A stretch of DNA of 64,000 bases from positions 13,454,582-13,518,581 of the forward strand of contig NC_134311.1 of the NCBI RefSeq assembly GCF_949628215.1, written 5' to 3'. Position 1 is the stretch's first letter; each line of letters starts with the position of its first letter. The translations under genes and the position numbers were made by a program. Shown here one piece after another: positions 1-13,300 of the stretch. Origin of the DNA: Phalacrocorax aristotelis. Taxonomy: Eukaryota; Chordata; Aves; Suliformes; Phalacrocoracidae. The notes beneath the pieces are model-generated. The model had not been told where the DNA came from and searched no databases. It saw only the letters and a list, made by a program, of their open reading frames with translations.

Positions 1-3000
1 ATCTTTTTTTCAGTTCTTGAGTTTTAGTATGTAATGTATATATTTTTAAGTGCTGGTCAGCTTCTTGATGATTCACAGTCCCACGAATCCAAAGGTTTCC
101 TTTGGGTCCAGTACCATGCGACTTACCTGGAATCACAGTTCCTCTCCTAAAGTATTCTTAATTGAATCAAGGACGATTAAAAAGTAATAGTTGCACATGT
201 ACACAAAATACCTTAAAGACACACTTCAAGGCAATTTTTAAAAGCTCAGTGCTGCCACAGTCCAGTACTCCCCACATGCCTTTCTCCTCTTTTCCAAAGC
301 CAGCCCACCCAACTGGCTGATCAGGACAAAGGTATTGGTTTTCCCCCTGGCCCACCAAAGCTTCGAAGCCTGGATGGCACAGAGATCCAACCCCTAAAGT
401 ACATCCATACTGAGGTTCCTGTTGACTGTAGGTGGAAGATGATACATTTTAATATCCTCAGTACAGTCAAGAGCTGTACCAACGGTTTTAACAAATATAG
501 TTCTAGTATACTCTTCACTTATCCTAAAAAGGTAGCGGTATTTTTCTTGTTTAGTGATTAATAATGAAGACTAGAAGTGATGGTATCAAAAGAACAACAG
601 AAAAAAAGGTGAAAAATGAAGAATAAGAAACATATTTCAGCTTTCTATTTGTTCTAGAGATCACTCCTTACACAAAATGCACAGCTTTGTTAAACTGACA
701 TTCACGTTAGAAGGAAGAAACAAAATTGCATCTTTAAAATTCTAGAACCCAAATTACTTCCATAAGAATTTGCTGTGATGTAGGTATTTAGCATTATGCA
801 TCTCACATGCCCTTCCTGATATGATAAACGTATCAGATTTATCTTCTGGTTCTTGAGTCACCAAAACCAAATAAAATTCTAGTACAGGCTGACAAGTGGT
901 TATTTACATGTGAAATGAAATTAATCATTCCCAGTAAAAAGTTGGAAATAATGGCTTAAGATAAATGTAGTCAAAGACAGCTTCTTTTCCTTCCAGATAT
1001 ATTACTGAACAATCCTTCAGAGTTAATGAGAAGGATTTGAATTTTTCTCCTTGCGTATTAGGGATTTCCTAGGAACCACTAGCAGCAAATCTGACACATA
1101 CTGGGAACACAGAATTTTATGACCCAGAAAGTTGCTTCCAGTGATAAAGATCTAGTTCTCACCAGTGTTTCTGCCTCTTGAGAGTGTGGGGACAGCTACA
1201 CTAAACAATCCCGTACTTCAAACATGCACAATGAAGTAAGCAAGATAAAGTTCTGACACATGTAGCACAAGGAGAAAGGAACATTGCTGGAAGTTTAAGA
1301 AAAATCGCCAACCCCAAATGCAAAGCATGTGGTTCCTCCAGTTCTCTTAAGAATTTATCTTTGGGAAGTAAAGGACAATGAAGAGAGGTACAAAATATGC
1401 TTGTTATCAGACATGCACAAGACCATGCACAGCAGTTGACCAGTCAAGCAGAGTCACCAGCTCACTGCTCCAGCAGACTGTGTTGTCTAGAGGAATCCTT
1501 GGTCCCCGACTGACCACGAAACTGCCTGTCCAGATTCCAGTCTCACCACCTCACTTGGCTGCCAGCCAGCCTATTGAAAGGATTTCACATCAGTATCTCC
1601 AACACGATATATTACAAAACATCCTTGCCTCCCAAAGCTTCAAATTTTTACTTTATGTACGAGTTCGGGATTTAAAAATACAGACAAATCATGTTTTGGG
1701 GTCTGTCTCCTACTCCCGTCAACCCAAACAGAAATTTCATTATCTGCAGCCCTCCAGCTCTAACTGACACAAAGTTCATGGTTGTCTTGGTTGCTTTTTT
1801 TTTTTTTTTTTTTTTTAACTCAGAATACTATAGCCTTATAATGCATGTTTGTAAAAAGAATATAGATCCTTGGGGAAAAAAAATCCTGGAGATCCTGGAG
1901 AACTTTAATAAAACTATCTCAGATTAAATTCAAGGCTCATAATCCCTGCCCACTTTTCTTGCACTTTCATGTTACTTCTTCAGGGGAAAGGGAAAACCAA
2001 ACTTCCCCGTACAGTAACATACAAGTTACCTGGCTCAGCTATTCTGAAGGTAAAGTGCTAGAGCTGTTTTCTTGCTCTAGCCACTCCAAAAATAAAAGAA
2101 GTCGTCCAATACCCAGCTTGGTGGGAGAAGGCCACTTGTCCAAAATTCATCCTACACATCCTACAAAATGAGTTCAAGTGCAGAAAGAGATAATGAGAAC
2201 AGCTACGAGAGCATAATCTCAGCCAGACACAGCAATTGCGAGGAATACTGAAAAGTCCTGGTGGGATTTTTTCAGGAAAGCTTTTCTGCTCATCCCAACC
2301 TGTCTTCAGTCACCTTCAAGTCATTTGCCTGCCCTACTCCTGCCACAGTCCCAGGCACAGCAGAGCCAGCCATCCCCAAAGTAGCAGTATTCCCCTTGAG
2401 ATCAGATGCAAACAAGACCTTCTTTAAGTCTGGAGAGGTGAATAACCTGCTTTGGACACCCGGCATGAGCATCCAATCCCCTCAACAACCCATGTTTGAA
2501 ACAGAGAACTTTCCTCCCCCCGGCCACAAATCCAGCTATTTTATCTTATACCTGGCATAAAAATGCAGGCTTTTCGTTACTGTCACAGAAAGGTTCTGCT
2601 GAAGAAAAGGGATACTCTGCAGATCAAAGGATTGAAGCAGAGTTTTGTGAAAAACAGTGTTTATTTTGGGAAAGACTGTGAGAAAGCACTTTGACAGGAG
2701 TCAAACTTATTAAGGGTCTGACTGTACTTATCTAGAAGACTCAAGAGGAGGAGACCAAGTCTAAATTCTGCAGTTTTTCAGACCCTGGTGACAATCCTCT
2801 GAAGTCTCAAGTCACTGCCACAAAGAAAGGAACAACTTGCTGATTGAAATGTTGGGTGGAAAAAAAGAAAAAACTCTGTTACTTCAATTTCTTCCTTTCT
2901 GAAACAAGCCAAAGAAATTCTATTATGAGCGGTCTTTGTAACTTGCTTTAGAAGCAACAGGTTTAGCACCATTGCAGAGCCTGGTGGGAAACAGGATGGG

Positions 3001-6000
3001 AGTGAGGTGGAAAAAGAGAAAAGGTAAAAGAGCAAGTACAACATAATGAAGTCATCAATCACATCATGTTTCTCCTGGCAGCTCCCAACATTTCTTCTGT
3101 TGGTGAAAGAGTTCCAAGCACCCAATATATTAAAAAAAAAAAAAAGCTAAACTCAGACTGGGAAATCCAGCAAGGCAGCATGTCAGCTTATGAAATATTG
3201 CATATTATTCTTTAATTTATATCCACCTGTATAAGTACAACAAAGTACAGATACATAAGGTGGCCTACAGAGAGAAAGTTAATAATTGATGAGACTTGAA
3301 AACCACTTTTCCAATATAACTACTTAAATTACTTTATGCAAAATCAATTTCTACAGAAAAATACAGGGAATTTCTGCTAGTAATACCATTAAATGACATC
3401 TGAGTGCCCTTACAGTATTGATCAGAAGCCCATCACCAGAAAGTATAGTGGTTAACACTCCAGCATAAGCTCCAGGATGACTTTGCACTCATCTGCAAGA
3501 TACTCCTAGTTCCTATTTTGTTTCTTGCCATCTGTTAAGAAATCCAAAGCATTATAGAATATAACACATTTCTGTAAAAGTTCATATCAGCCTATAATAA
3601 AATTGGACCCTACAGAAACCTAGAACAGATTCTAACCCCTTCAGTGCCACCTGTGCAAGCGTGCAGCAGTTCTGCACCATACAGAAAGAACAGCAACAAA
3701 CCGCTCTTAATATTCAAACTTTGGAATAAAAAGAAAGGATAGAATTGCTTTCTTTTGGTATTGCCTTTTAAATTATTTCCTCATCCTGAAATTCTACAGG
3801 GTATCAAGCAGGTGGCCAACAGCAGATCACGAATTTAAGTGCACATCCACTGAGGTGGAATCACTACCTCTTACCTGTCTGCAACCTTCCAGATACCTCA
3901 GGAGGAAACGTACAGCTCCAGGAAGGCCTATTCCTCACCCAGCTGCAGCTGCTTTACTACCAACTAAGGCAGAATAAAGTTTTTAGCCTGAACCCTGAGC
4001 CAAAGACTTCTAGACTTAAAGGCGAACAAGAGAAATACAGACACACCAAATGCCAGAGTGACAGCTGCTGTCTTGGGCAGTCTTAAAATAGAAGAACCTA
4101 CTAAAAACTTTTCCTAGGCCTGCATCTAAATATATTTTTGCCCACCCATCTCTTTCCCCATCATATCAGAGACACACTCTTGGCAGGACTTTGTAAAACA
4201 CACCTGAGAGACTGGGAAAGAGGGGCTGCAGGACCTACAGTAGCGTGGGGCTGATCAGCTTCCATGTAGGAAAGGGTACACAGAAATCAGGATACAAGCA
4301 CTCTCACAACAGCCTCCAAATGTTGAGCAAAATGAATTTAACTTAAGGTCACTAGTTTTCAGTTAAAAAACACTGTGCCATTTTAAGGATAAGCACAACC
4401 ACCTTGGAAGCAACCATCTTCATGAAATGCCCACAAAGGTAGTCACACAGGGTCTTTCACAAAGACTGCTTTCAACATAAGGCAAAAAAATTGCTGATGC
4501 CAATTAAAATGGTGTTTCTAAAACAAGAACACCTTCTACAGATTCTAATGTTTCCAGTACAAAAGTACTTCCTTATCTATTGCTCCTAAGATTCACTCTG
4601 ACACAAAAAACCTTTGCTCTAGAGACAAAAACCCTTGCCCTAGGACTCACATCAGAGTCACCCCATGATTATTCCGTGCAGGTTAAGTGCCTAGACCACA
4701 CCCTCTCTGAGAGAAGCTAACAACTTCTTGATTCATCTTTTCCCAGTATTGACATCTTTTCAATTCCTTACTTATTACTCAGTAATCACAAAGAGCCCTT
4801 TTATTTGCTTGAAACCTCTCTGCTTTAGCAGCAAACGATTTCTGCAACTTAAATGCACTCTATTTCTACTTTTTCCTTTTACGGACAATGCCTGTCAGTT
4901 AGTCATCAGTTGTGTCCCAACTGACATTCTTCCTACGAGCACTTGATTTATCAGTTGGTGTTAAAAAGCTATTTTAAGTACACATTCCATACAGAAGTTC
5001 TGAACTCAGATAAGAATACAAAGTTAAATGGTGTCTCAACATATCATAGGACAGGAGGGACAAGAAAATAAAATACTTAATTATGAACATTTTAACTGGG
5101 GCTAATGCAAGGGATTAACACACACATCCATATGTGACCTCACCATATCCAGGAATATTTTCCTCCATCATACAGATCTCTAACAGGACATCAGGCCTTA
5201 TCTATATCTCTCAACGACTCTTTGTGATGGCAACTATACAGTGAATTCCATACCATTTCAAATCCATTTCAAATCAATATGATACTTCTACTAGAAAATG
5301 AGGCTTGTATAAGAGCTTCCCATTGCAATTAAGAGTTGCTTGGACTAGCATTTTTTGTACTGGAAAGAGAAAAAGGATATGCAAAAGACAGTCACTCCTT
5401 GCTTTTATTGCTACAGAGGAAATCAATGTCAATTTTCTTTTATCAAGATAAAGGTTAATAATTAAAAGAAACCCTATACCCCGTACCAATTCTGAACCTG
5501 AAGAGTCATTGATACAGCTACAGGGCTTGTCTGGGAGTTTGCAGGCTACCAGGCAGATTGCATCAAGTTTCAAGAGAGCTTAAAAAGCTCTCGAGTTCAT
5601 GAACTAGGGGTTGCTAGCCCTTCCCTTTATCCTCATGGTTAAAGGGACTATGACTTTGGGGAGGAAAAGGCAGAAACCTTGGTGCAGTGGCATGACTACC
5701 AGCAAGCAGTTTTACACCTCATTTGGCTTCTAAATTATGCCATGTGACTGCTACACTCCAAGCCTCTGCCTTGCTGAAACAATGCAGGTACAGGGCAAGT
5801 GTTGAAGAACCAGACACAGACCTTCTCAGTGAAGATGGTCAGGGTTATCCAGCAAGTGCCCAGGTAAAACCATATAATCACAGAATAGTTTAGATTAGAA
5901 GGGACCTTTAAAGGTCACCTAGTCCAACCCCCTGCAATAAGCAGGGACATCTTCAACTAGATCAGGTTGGTCAGAGCCCCATCCAACCTGACCTTGAATG

Positions 6001-9000
6001 TTTCCAGGGGTAGGGCATCTACCACATTTCTGGGCAACCTGTGCCAGCGTTTCACCACCCGCATTGTAAAAAATGTCTTCCTTATAGCTAGTCTGAATCT
6101 ACTCTCTTTTAGTTTAAATCCATTACCCTTTGTCCTATTGCAACAGGCCCTGCTAAAAAGATCAGCTTGGACTTCAACTTGTTAGGACACAAATTGAAAA
6201 AAAAACCTTCACACCAGCAAAGCCTCTTTATAACAGAAAAATTAAAGGGGAAGAAGGGAGAGAAGAAAGAACTTTCCCAAATTTCTTTCTATAATACATA
6301 ATATAAAAAAGGAAAAATATTAAGCATATAAAGCGTGTATTTTGTGAACTCGAGTTCATGTTACAGATCTAACTCAACCACCATCATCAAAAACATACAG
6401 CTACAGGGGCAGCATAAGAAGTCCCTTGATTGATGCATGCCAAATATACAGTAATTTGAAGATGAGATGTAACAATAACATGACAACCAGCTTACTCACA
6501 AACATTGTATTTCAGCCTGTCTTCTATGACAGTCTCCTGGGAAAAGCAGTAAAAGTTCAGCAAGCATTCATCACTGCAGCAATTTTTAAGCCGTGTTGAT
6601 ATAAAATCTCCACACCTGCAACTACCACCAAGGAATGATTTTCCAGAATCGGATTTTGATTTTTCCCTTATACTCTCCAGAACTCCCACCCATTCCAACC
6701 ACATCAAATTCTCCTTCCCAGCTTGCCAAACTCTCTCCCATTTGTTAAAACATCTGAGCCATTTGCAACAACATCCCTTAAAAGCTAATTCTCTGAGGCA
6801 CTCACACAAAAATCCATCAGACATTTCTGACAGCTGAATGAGGCTGGAGGAGTTGTTATTCCAAGGCAAGTGAAGCAATAACCGAACCTTGATGGTCTGT
6901 TGTCTCACACTTTGTTGGAGCTTCCCATCACTTCTTGGGCAGGGAACAAAGGTAGGGAGAGAAAGTAAACAAAAAAGAGGTTGTGTCCTGTACAGAAGTC
7001 TTTCAGAGTCCTTCAGCTGCAGAAAAATGAGATGTTGCTGCTGTGTATACAAAGTATGAAGCCTCCAATACAGAATAGATTATCAGAAGCAGGGGTTAGG
7101 GGGACTTACCCTAACCTGGGTATCCTTTTTCCCCTCTCTTCTACTTCCAGTTTGTGAGGAACTGACCCAAATAACGACCTGCACACAGCTGAATCCAGAA
7201 GCCAGAGGGAGAGACTCTGGTCAGAACGCAAGGGCAACACCTGTTTGCCTGAGGAGAGACCTCTGCGAGCTCCACAACCTTCCCATTCACCATCACAACC
7301 CGTGAAAGCAGCAGCTACCCATGTTCCGAACTACAAAGCCAAGTTTTCTTTTTAGCACAGAAACTTCAGGGGAAGCTGATGACCTAAAGCAGCATTTTTC
7401 CACCCTAGACAACCTGGCTTTAAGAACAAAAGCACACAAGAAAGTTTCACGAGCAGCCTATCAACCCTTCTTGAGGTGGAAATGTTTAGAAACCATTACA
7501 GAGTAATGGTTTACCTCAGAGTAGGCAAATACTTATGGGAGTGTAGGGAAGAGAGGGTTTGAATTTGGAAAAATTGCTGAGATCTTACCAATGAAACGAC
7601 TCATACCCTCTGCAAACCATAAAAACACAAAAGTGTTCAGAAAGCTGATCCATGAAGTCTTGTTTTGAAACATCATGATCTAGATCCAGTCTGGAATACT
7701 AAATGCAGGTGATAATGGTTATCAATAGCGCAAAATATATTCCTAGGGCAGCCTTAAGAGTGAACTCATCAACAGTTCTGTGGCTGGATGCAGACATGGC
7801 ATGCTTGTGACTCTGTGGGCCTTTACTTGACCCTGGGAAGGAAACCCTACTCTCAGGAATAAAAGTTTCCATGAAAGATCTGCTGAAAAATTATTCTCTG
7901 ACAGTTTGACTTAGTATTGAATGAGACATACTTATGAGCTTTAAGAATGGCTATCTTCTCTAGAGGAAAACCAAGGGATTGAAAAAAAAATCTCATTTCT
8001 GTAATACGCTGAATATTGGCATACTAGACAGACTATCAGAAAAAAAAATTACCCCAGTGTTCCCTCCTACATTGGATCTTTTCATAAATAAATAATAAAT
8101 AACCTGAAAGGAGGGCAGGAAGGTTAAGAAAATAAACTTTCTACACGTCCTACACGATTATAATTTGGGTTTTGCTCTTTTTTTTTTTTTTAAACAAATG
8201 CCAAGTTCAATATTTACTTTGACTGAGCCTGCATGCAAAAATGACATCTCCCATATGGCAGACTTCACTTGCACAGAAGACCAGGATTAATGCAACTTGG
8301 ATTACCACGTCAAGGAGGACAAGACAGTCCGGAAAGAATAGCACAATCCAGTGTTTTCAAAACGCAGTTGTTATAGCTCAACACGGATAAGTCAGAAGAC
8401 TCTTTGAGTCTAAATACAGCAACACTGAACCGCAAACAGCTCTGTGGGCTGATAACAACACTCAGATAAAACAAATTCTACTACACAGCAAGGACAGTTA
8501 GGTTTTATTTGTAAACAATAAACAATTAAATAAAACTCACATGTTGTGGCAGTTAGAGAATGGAGACTAGCAAAAGCAGAAATGAACTTCACTGACATCC
8601 ACGACTGATGCAAATGGAAACTTAGTAAGTTTAAATGAAGGATTTTTACCATGCGAAAGCAAAGGAACAAATACTGTTTTGAACAGCTAATTAAGGTTAG
8701 AGCAAATTCACAAAAGAAGCAGTCACAAATGTTTACAACTCTTGACACACTGAATTAAAGGAATGTTTCCCGGTTGGATTTGTACCATCCCCCCAAAGGC
8801 CCTTGCAAAGATACCTATATCATCTGGCTCATTGTTCCTTCTCCCATGCTACAATGACTGATCACCAGCCTTCTGGAAGAGTAGTAGATGCTAATTCTTA
8901 GTAATAGCGTTTCTCACTCTCTACATATCCCCTTACTGTGGGTCCTAAGACTCAGAGCAGTATTTCCTGCCATTTCACTGGCAACATTCAGTGTACCATA

Positions 9001-10223
9001 CACCTTTCTGCCACCTAAGTTATATCTCTCAAGATGAAACGTATGTGGTGAAGAGGAAGCGTGTAGCAAAGTCTAACAGCATTATCATCTAGACAAAGCA
9101 AATTTAAGAAGAATGAGTGTCTAATTTCTCTCTATCCAATTGCTGTAACTTGAGTTGCATATTGTTTTAAGCTTTCCCATCTCACCCCTACACGGGTTTC
9201 CACTACATTAAGGAACTTATAAAGCTTTTTAGGATACAACGAAATGAATCAGCCACCCTTCACAGGTTCCCAGGTCTACACAGTGTGTTCACATAAATGT
9301 GTTTTTAATCAGCTAGGTTTGTAATGCACATGATTCCGATTTTACAGCCATGCCTTGTTTGACTTTTGCATATGGCTCCTTAAGGTATCTGTAGTGTTTT
9401 ACTACTCCTCTAGTAAGTTACTCATCTCCTTCTTCCCTATTTTATCTTTTCTGTCATCCTTTCCCAAGTGGGTAAGACACTTAATTTTCTCCTCAATTTA
9501 GCTTATTAATACCTTAGTTGCATCCCATTATCTTCTTTAAAGTTGATTCATTTTTCACACCCTTTAAAAGCAATCTCTTAAGCATGAAGTTTTGTGGGAG
9601 AAAAAGTCACAGGGCATCTGAAAGTAAGTAGTTTATTACCAAAATAAAAAAATGTGAATTATAACCATCAATTGAAGTCCTGTCCTCTGATTTTTTGCTT
9701 TTGAAATTCTATGCTCTTAATGTAGTGACTTTATTCTCTGGACACAATAAACAAGCAAATTTTTAAGCTGCAGCAATCAACAGAAACCAAACACAGCCCC
9801 TTCTCTGGGCAGTGAAGCTTTAGCATTTTCCCGGTAAGATATAATTGCTGTAAAAAATTCGGTGGTGTACAGAGTTATTCTTTAGTATGACACACAGTAT
9901 GGTTTTCTGAGAGCACTGGTATCAGTCACCCCATTCCATTACTGGAAGGCTTCCAGGTAATGACACACAAGTATGAACATCTAGTAATATTTAAAGAATG
10001 CGACTAACTGCTCTTCTAAGACAGACTACCTACAGCTTCCATAGCAGGGGCTTTTCAAAGGAAATGTAACTTTGCCTTTGAGCACTATAAAAACCTCAGT
10101 GATTAACAACACAATTGATTTAAGCATCATGATATTAACAAGCCACCACTGTACTACATCATGTTCATTAGTGATAAATCTGTGTTATTCTCCCAAGAAA
10201 GAGATAAGGTAGCATGTGCTTAC
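1..10223 (-). other. DGKQ: DGKQ intron 2 (incomplete at the left edge)
   Basis: This is AT-rich sequence downstream of the second DGKQ coding exon on the minus strand. I searched for the expected next C1-domain exon (a HCFGP-like start and Cys-X2-Cys pairs) and did not find it. I infer that the whole stretch is intron 2. The only repeat I recognise is a CR1 3' fragment near 5.9 kb. The longest ORF, minus strand 6492-7052, has no recognisable domain and no credible splice context. Homopolymer runs occur near 1795, 3130 and 8180. Confidence 0.6.
5871..6165 (-). mobile_element. CR1 LINE 3' fragment
   Basis: The plus strand shows the reverse complement of the CR1 3' region: ATCACAGAATAG and then AGAAGGGACC at the 3' terminus, followed by the typical blocks matching CAACCTGACCTTGAATG and GGGCAACCTGTGCCAG. 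It is about 295 bp, heavily 5'-truncated, and lies in DGKQ intron 2. It carries no intact coding capacity. Confidence 0.9.
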
Positions 10224-10303
10224 CCTTACAAGGCTGGGAGCAATACAGGAGCATGGTATCTTGACATTCTTGAGGCACTTCTCATGAGACATGAAGTTGC
10301 AAA
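10224..10303 (-). CDS. DGKQ: Diacylglycerol kinase theta, second coding exon (partial gene)
   Basis: This 80-nt exon completes codon 71 and encodes residues 72-97, reading CNFMSHEKCLKNVKIPC and then SCIAPSLVR. It supplies the remaining zinc ligands of the first C1 domain (C72, H77, C80, C88), giving the full C1 spacing H-X12-C-X2-C-X11-C-X2-C-X4-H-X2-C-X7-C with exon 1. The acceptor has a pyrimidine tract ending TTACTTCCACAG, and the donor is AGG followed by GTAAGC, in phase 0. The exon is too short to appear as an independent long ORF; it was found by looking for the expected continuation of exon 1. As I recall the mammalian protein, the next residues should start VPVAHCF. I could not find that exon between here and position 1, so the gene most likely continues off the left edge. 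Confidence 0.94.
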
Positions 10304-13300
10304 CTGTGGAAGTAAAATAAGAACCATGAGCAAGTCTTCACAAACAAGCGACTTGATGGAAAACAAAGTAACAAATAATCAATCATACTGAGTCAAATAC
10401 AATTACGAGCACATCTTTTTAATCACATTTGCTCTCCCCTTGGTTTGAGATCATGCATGACTGTCACACTTCTTGCAGTGTGTGAGCTCCAGCTGGTTTT
10501 GTTACCTAGATGTTGGCAATGGAAAAGGTAGAAGAGTTTATCCCAGTGCATCACAGGCCTACAGCAAGTCATGCCCTCCCACACTCTCTCTCCATAAGCT
10601 CCAAAATGAGTTCTTAAATTTCAAAAGAGATTTTAAACAGTCTAAAGTACAAAACAGCTCTTTCATGTAGGCAAAGCAGATGGACATGCTTGAAAGTGAA
10701 TTATTTTACAACCTAGTGCATGTGGCAGAAATAAATGAGAAAAAACTCAGTATTGTTACACACAGAGTGTAATGGATGAAAGAAAATTAAAGGTCACCAG
10801 TTGCATACATCTTCAAATGTCAAGAGCAACTAATTACATCTTTTACTGTGGAATCAACAGGTTTAGAATTCCACTCAAGCTCCACAAAGCATGCATTCAA
10901 GCAAGACAGCATTTGAGTAAATCATTTCTCATGGGGGTGATATTTTCCACAGCTTCTTACTATGGATTTACATGATGGTAAGCTGTGCAAAGAAAATAAA
11001 GGATTCTTCATTTCATTCCCACCACCTCACGTTAATTAGGAACTAATAAGCCATGCAGCTATGGCTTCAGAGTCCTCCTTTCAGAAGTACTCTCCACCGG
11101 TTCAACTGTGAAGCCTTACACAGGTGCTCAGGCCCTGACCTCTCGCATGGAAGAGTGGACCTCTCCCAGTCCCTGGGCAGAAGATTACTTGCCAGTGGCA
11201 ACTTTTGCTGTACACAGCAGGCTTTCACACATCCCTGCTTTTCGGAAGCACACTGTACCACTTCCTAAGTTTCTCCAGCAACTGAAAAAGAATGCCATGT
11301 GCTTCAAGCTTACCATTTGCAGCCCATTACCATTACTGATTTTATGTGCTAGTGCCATCTAAAGCAGATAATTTTCCTCTCCTCTTCCTTCTCCAGCTCA
11401 CTGACTTCTGATTCAACAACACAGCTTCTCCCATGCCAATTCAAGCATTAAACTCCAGGTCCAACCCTCTATGCAGCTTACTGTCTGTCCATGCAAAGTA
11501 ACCTTTCCTTTTGGTGGCACAAAAAGGACGACCACTTTCAGATTGGCTCTCAGCTTAATGTGAGCAGTAGGCAGACATTTGTTTTTCATTAGTCTGCAAG
11601 TCAGAAAGAGAAGCAGCACTGCAAATCAGTACTGTGTATGAACATCTTATTCATCGTCCGTGGCTGAACACAAGAGTTATTACTGCACTGATGAAAGAAA
11701 GTGGAAACAGAGCAGATCCAAACCTTCTGTGGGGTGCTATGAAGTGTTATGTACATCTTTAAGGTTAACAGCATTCCTGACTAAAAGGGGCAGATAAGGG
11801 GTGGAAACAGGCAACAAAGGGATGATAAAGCAGATTCTCAGAGTTGAAGATGCAGATGCCCACCACATCTGGAGGTGGTCACTATGGAGGAAGGAGCACA
11901 CAGTCCATCAGCACAAAGGAGACCAAAGAGAACAAAGTGATTGTCCAGGCATCTCCTGCTCCAGAAAACAGGTACAACCCTGCACACAGAACCAGTCAAT
12001 TCTTATGTATGTTATCACAATGTGGATGTAGATAGACATAACCTACCCTCTCCTCAGGTCTCTGCAACATTCCTACTGATGCTTTTAGGAGGGTCTGGTG
12101 GTTGCTGTGAGAGCAGGTCTGCAGAGGCTGCAGGAGAAAAGCCACCTGCCTACTACCAGCTAGTCTGAAATTTACCACATATGCCCTGCCACTGCTAGAA
12201 GACATTTGCCCCAGGAATTTGTTTAGGCAGCCTCTTCTCTGTCTTGCAGGTGGTGCCCGAAGCTCAACTGAACCTGGTTAGTGAGGAGGTCTGACCTCTG
12301 CAGGCATCAGCATGGTGACAATGGTTCCCACAGCTCCAAGCCATAGAAGGCAACAATATGAAGCTTCAAATGTAAACAGGCAGCTGTCAGGAACTTCATA
12401 AAGGGTTGAGAGCTAATCAAGGAGAAAGCATCAGTGATTGATGAAATTCAGTGAAATTGCACTGTTTTCCCTCAGTTTTTTTGGTTCAGAAGCAGGCAGC
12501 CTAGAAAGCTCTCCAACATACACTTGCAAGGAAACAGGAAACATCTCTCTCCAGCCCTCCCTAGGAAGGCAGGAGATAAAAGCTGGGCATCACTAGACCT
12601 CATGAGCTTTGTAACACTTCCTGGCAAAGCAAGGGCTATTTACACCCTCCAATACACCACACTTTTCTATATAGCCCTTTTACTCTCTGTCCTCAAGACA
12701 GACTTCAAAGCAGATCCCAAAAGTGGGAAAAATAAAAATGTGGATTATGTTCTATACAGACTCTAGCAATGAATCAGTGTCCCATGCAAACGATGGTGAG
12801 AATCACTTATGAAATACCAAATCTAGCACACAGTCTTCTCCCACTTTTGAAAAGACCACCCAGTCCCAAGCAAAATCCTAGGTGTTGAAAATTACTTTTG
12901 TTTCCTCTTTGAGGAGATATTCATCATAATTCAGTTTTGCTGTTTTTCAAACAAATCTATTTCTAAATTTCTATTTTAACTTTTTGGTCTTTGTTCTTTT
13001 AATTATAACTTTATCAACTGTAGTTATAAATCTAATTTTACATTTGCTAAACACTTTCAAAAGTAGAGCTACAAATTGCTCTTCAAGGAGGATCAAGGAA
13101 TGTCAATAAGAAGTCCAAAATGGATTTCATCCTCTCCTGGAAGTGTGATCAGTTTATCACAAGACTCACTGTGGACCTATTCACATGTGCGTTCTTAACC
13201 CAAGAGCACTTCTCCCATTTCAGTAAGCACTTGTTCTGAGCTTAACAAAAGCACCTGCAAAGTAAGTTGCAATTCCTCCTCCAACCCTCTGTTGTCTGCA

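Noticed and set aside
2140-2180. Possible DGKQ exon 3 (FCRMC on the minus strand)
   Set aside because: The flanking residues do not match the expected second C1 domain and there is no acceptor or donor in the right places.
3840-3960. Minus-strand GTAAGA donor after a short open frame
   Set aside because: The donor is good, but the encoded peptide matches nothing in DGKQ and no acceptor gives a convincing exon.
6492-7052. 186-codon minus-strand frame in DGKQ intron 2
   Set aside because: Considered as DGKQ exon 3 because it is Cys-rich, but Cys/His spacing does not fit a C1 domain and it lacks any expected DGKQ peptide.
7105-7150. Strong plus-strand pyrimidine tract and CAG acceptor
   Set aside because: It is antisense to DGKQ, and no matching donor or conserved frame follows; probably chance.
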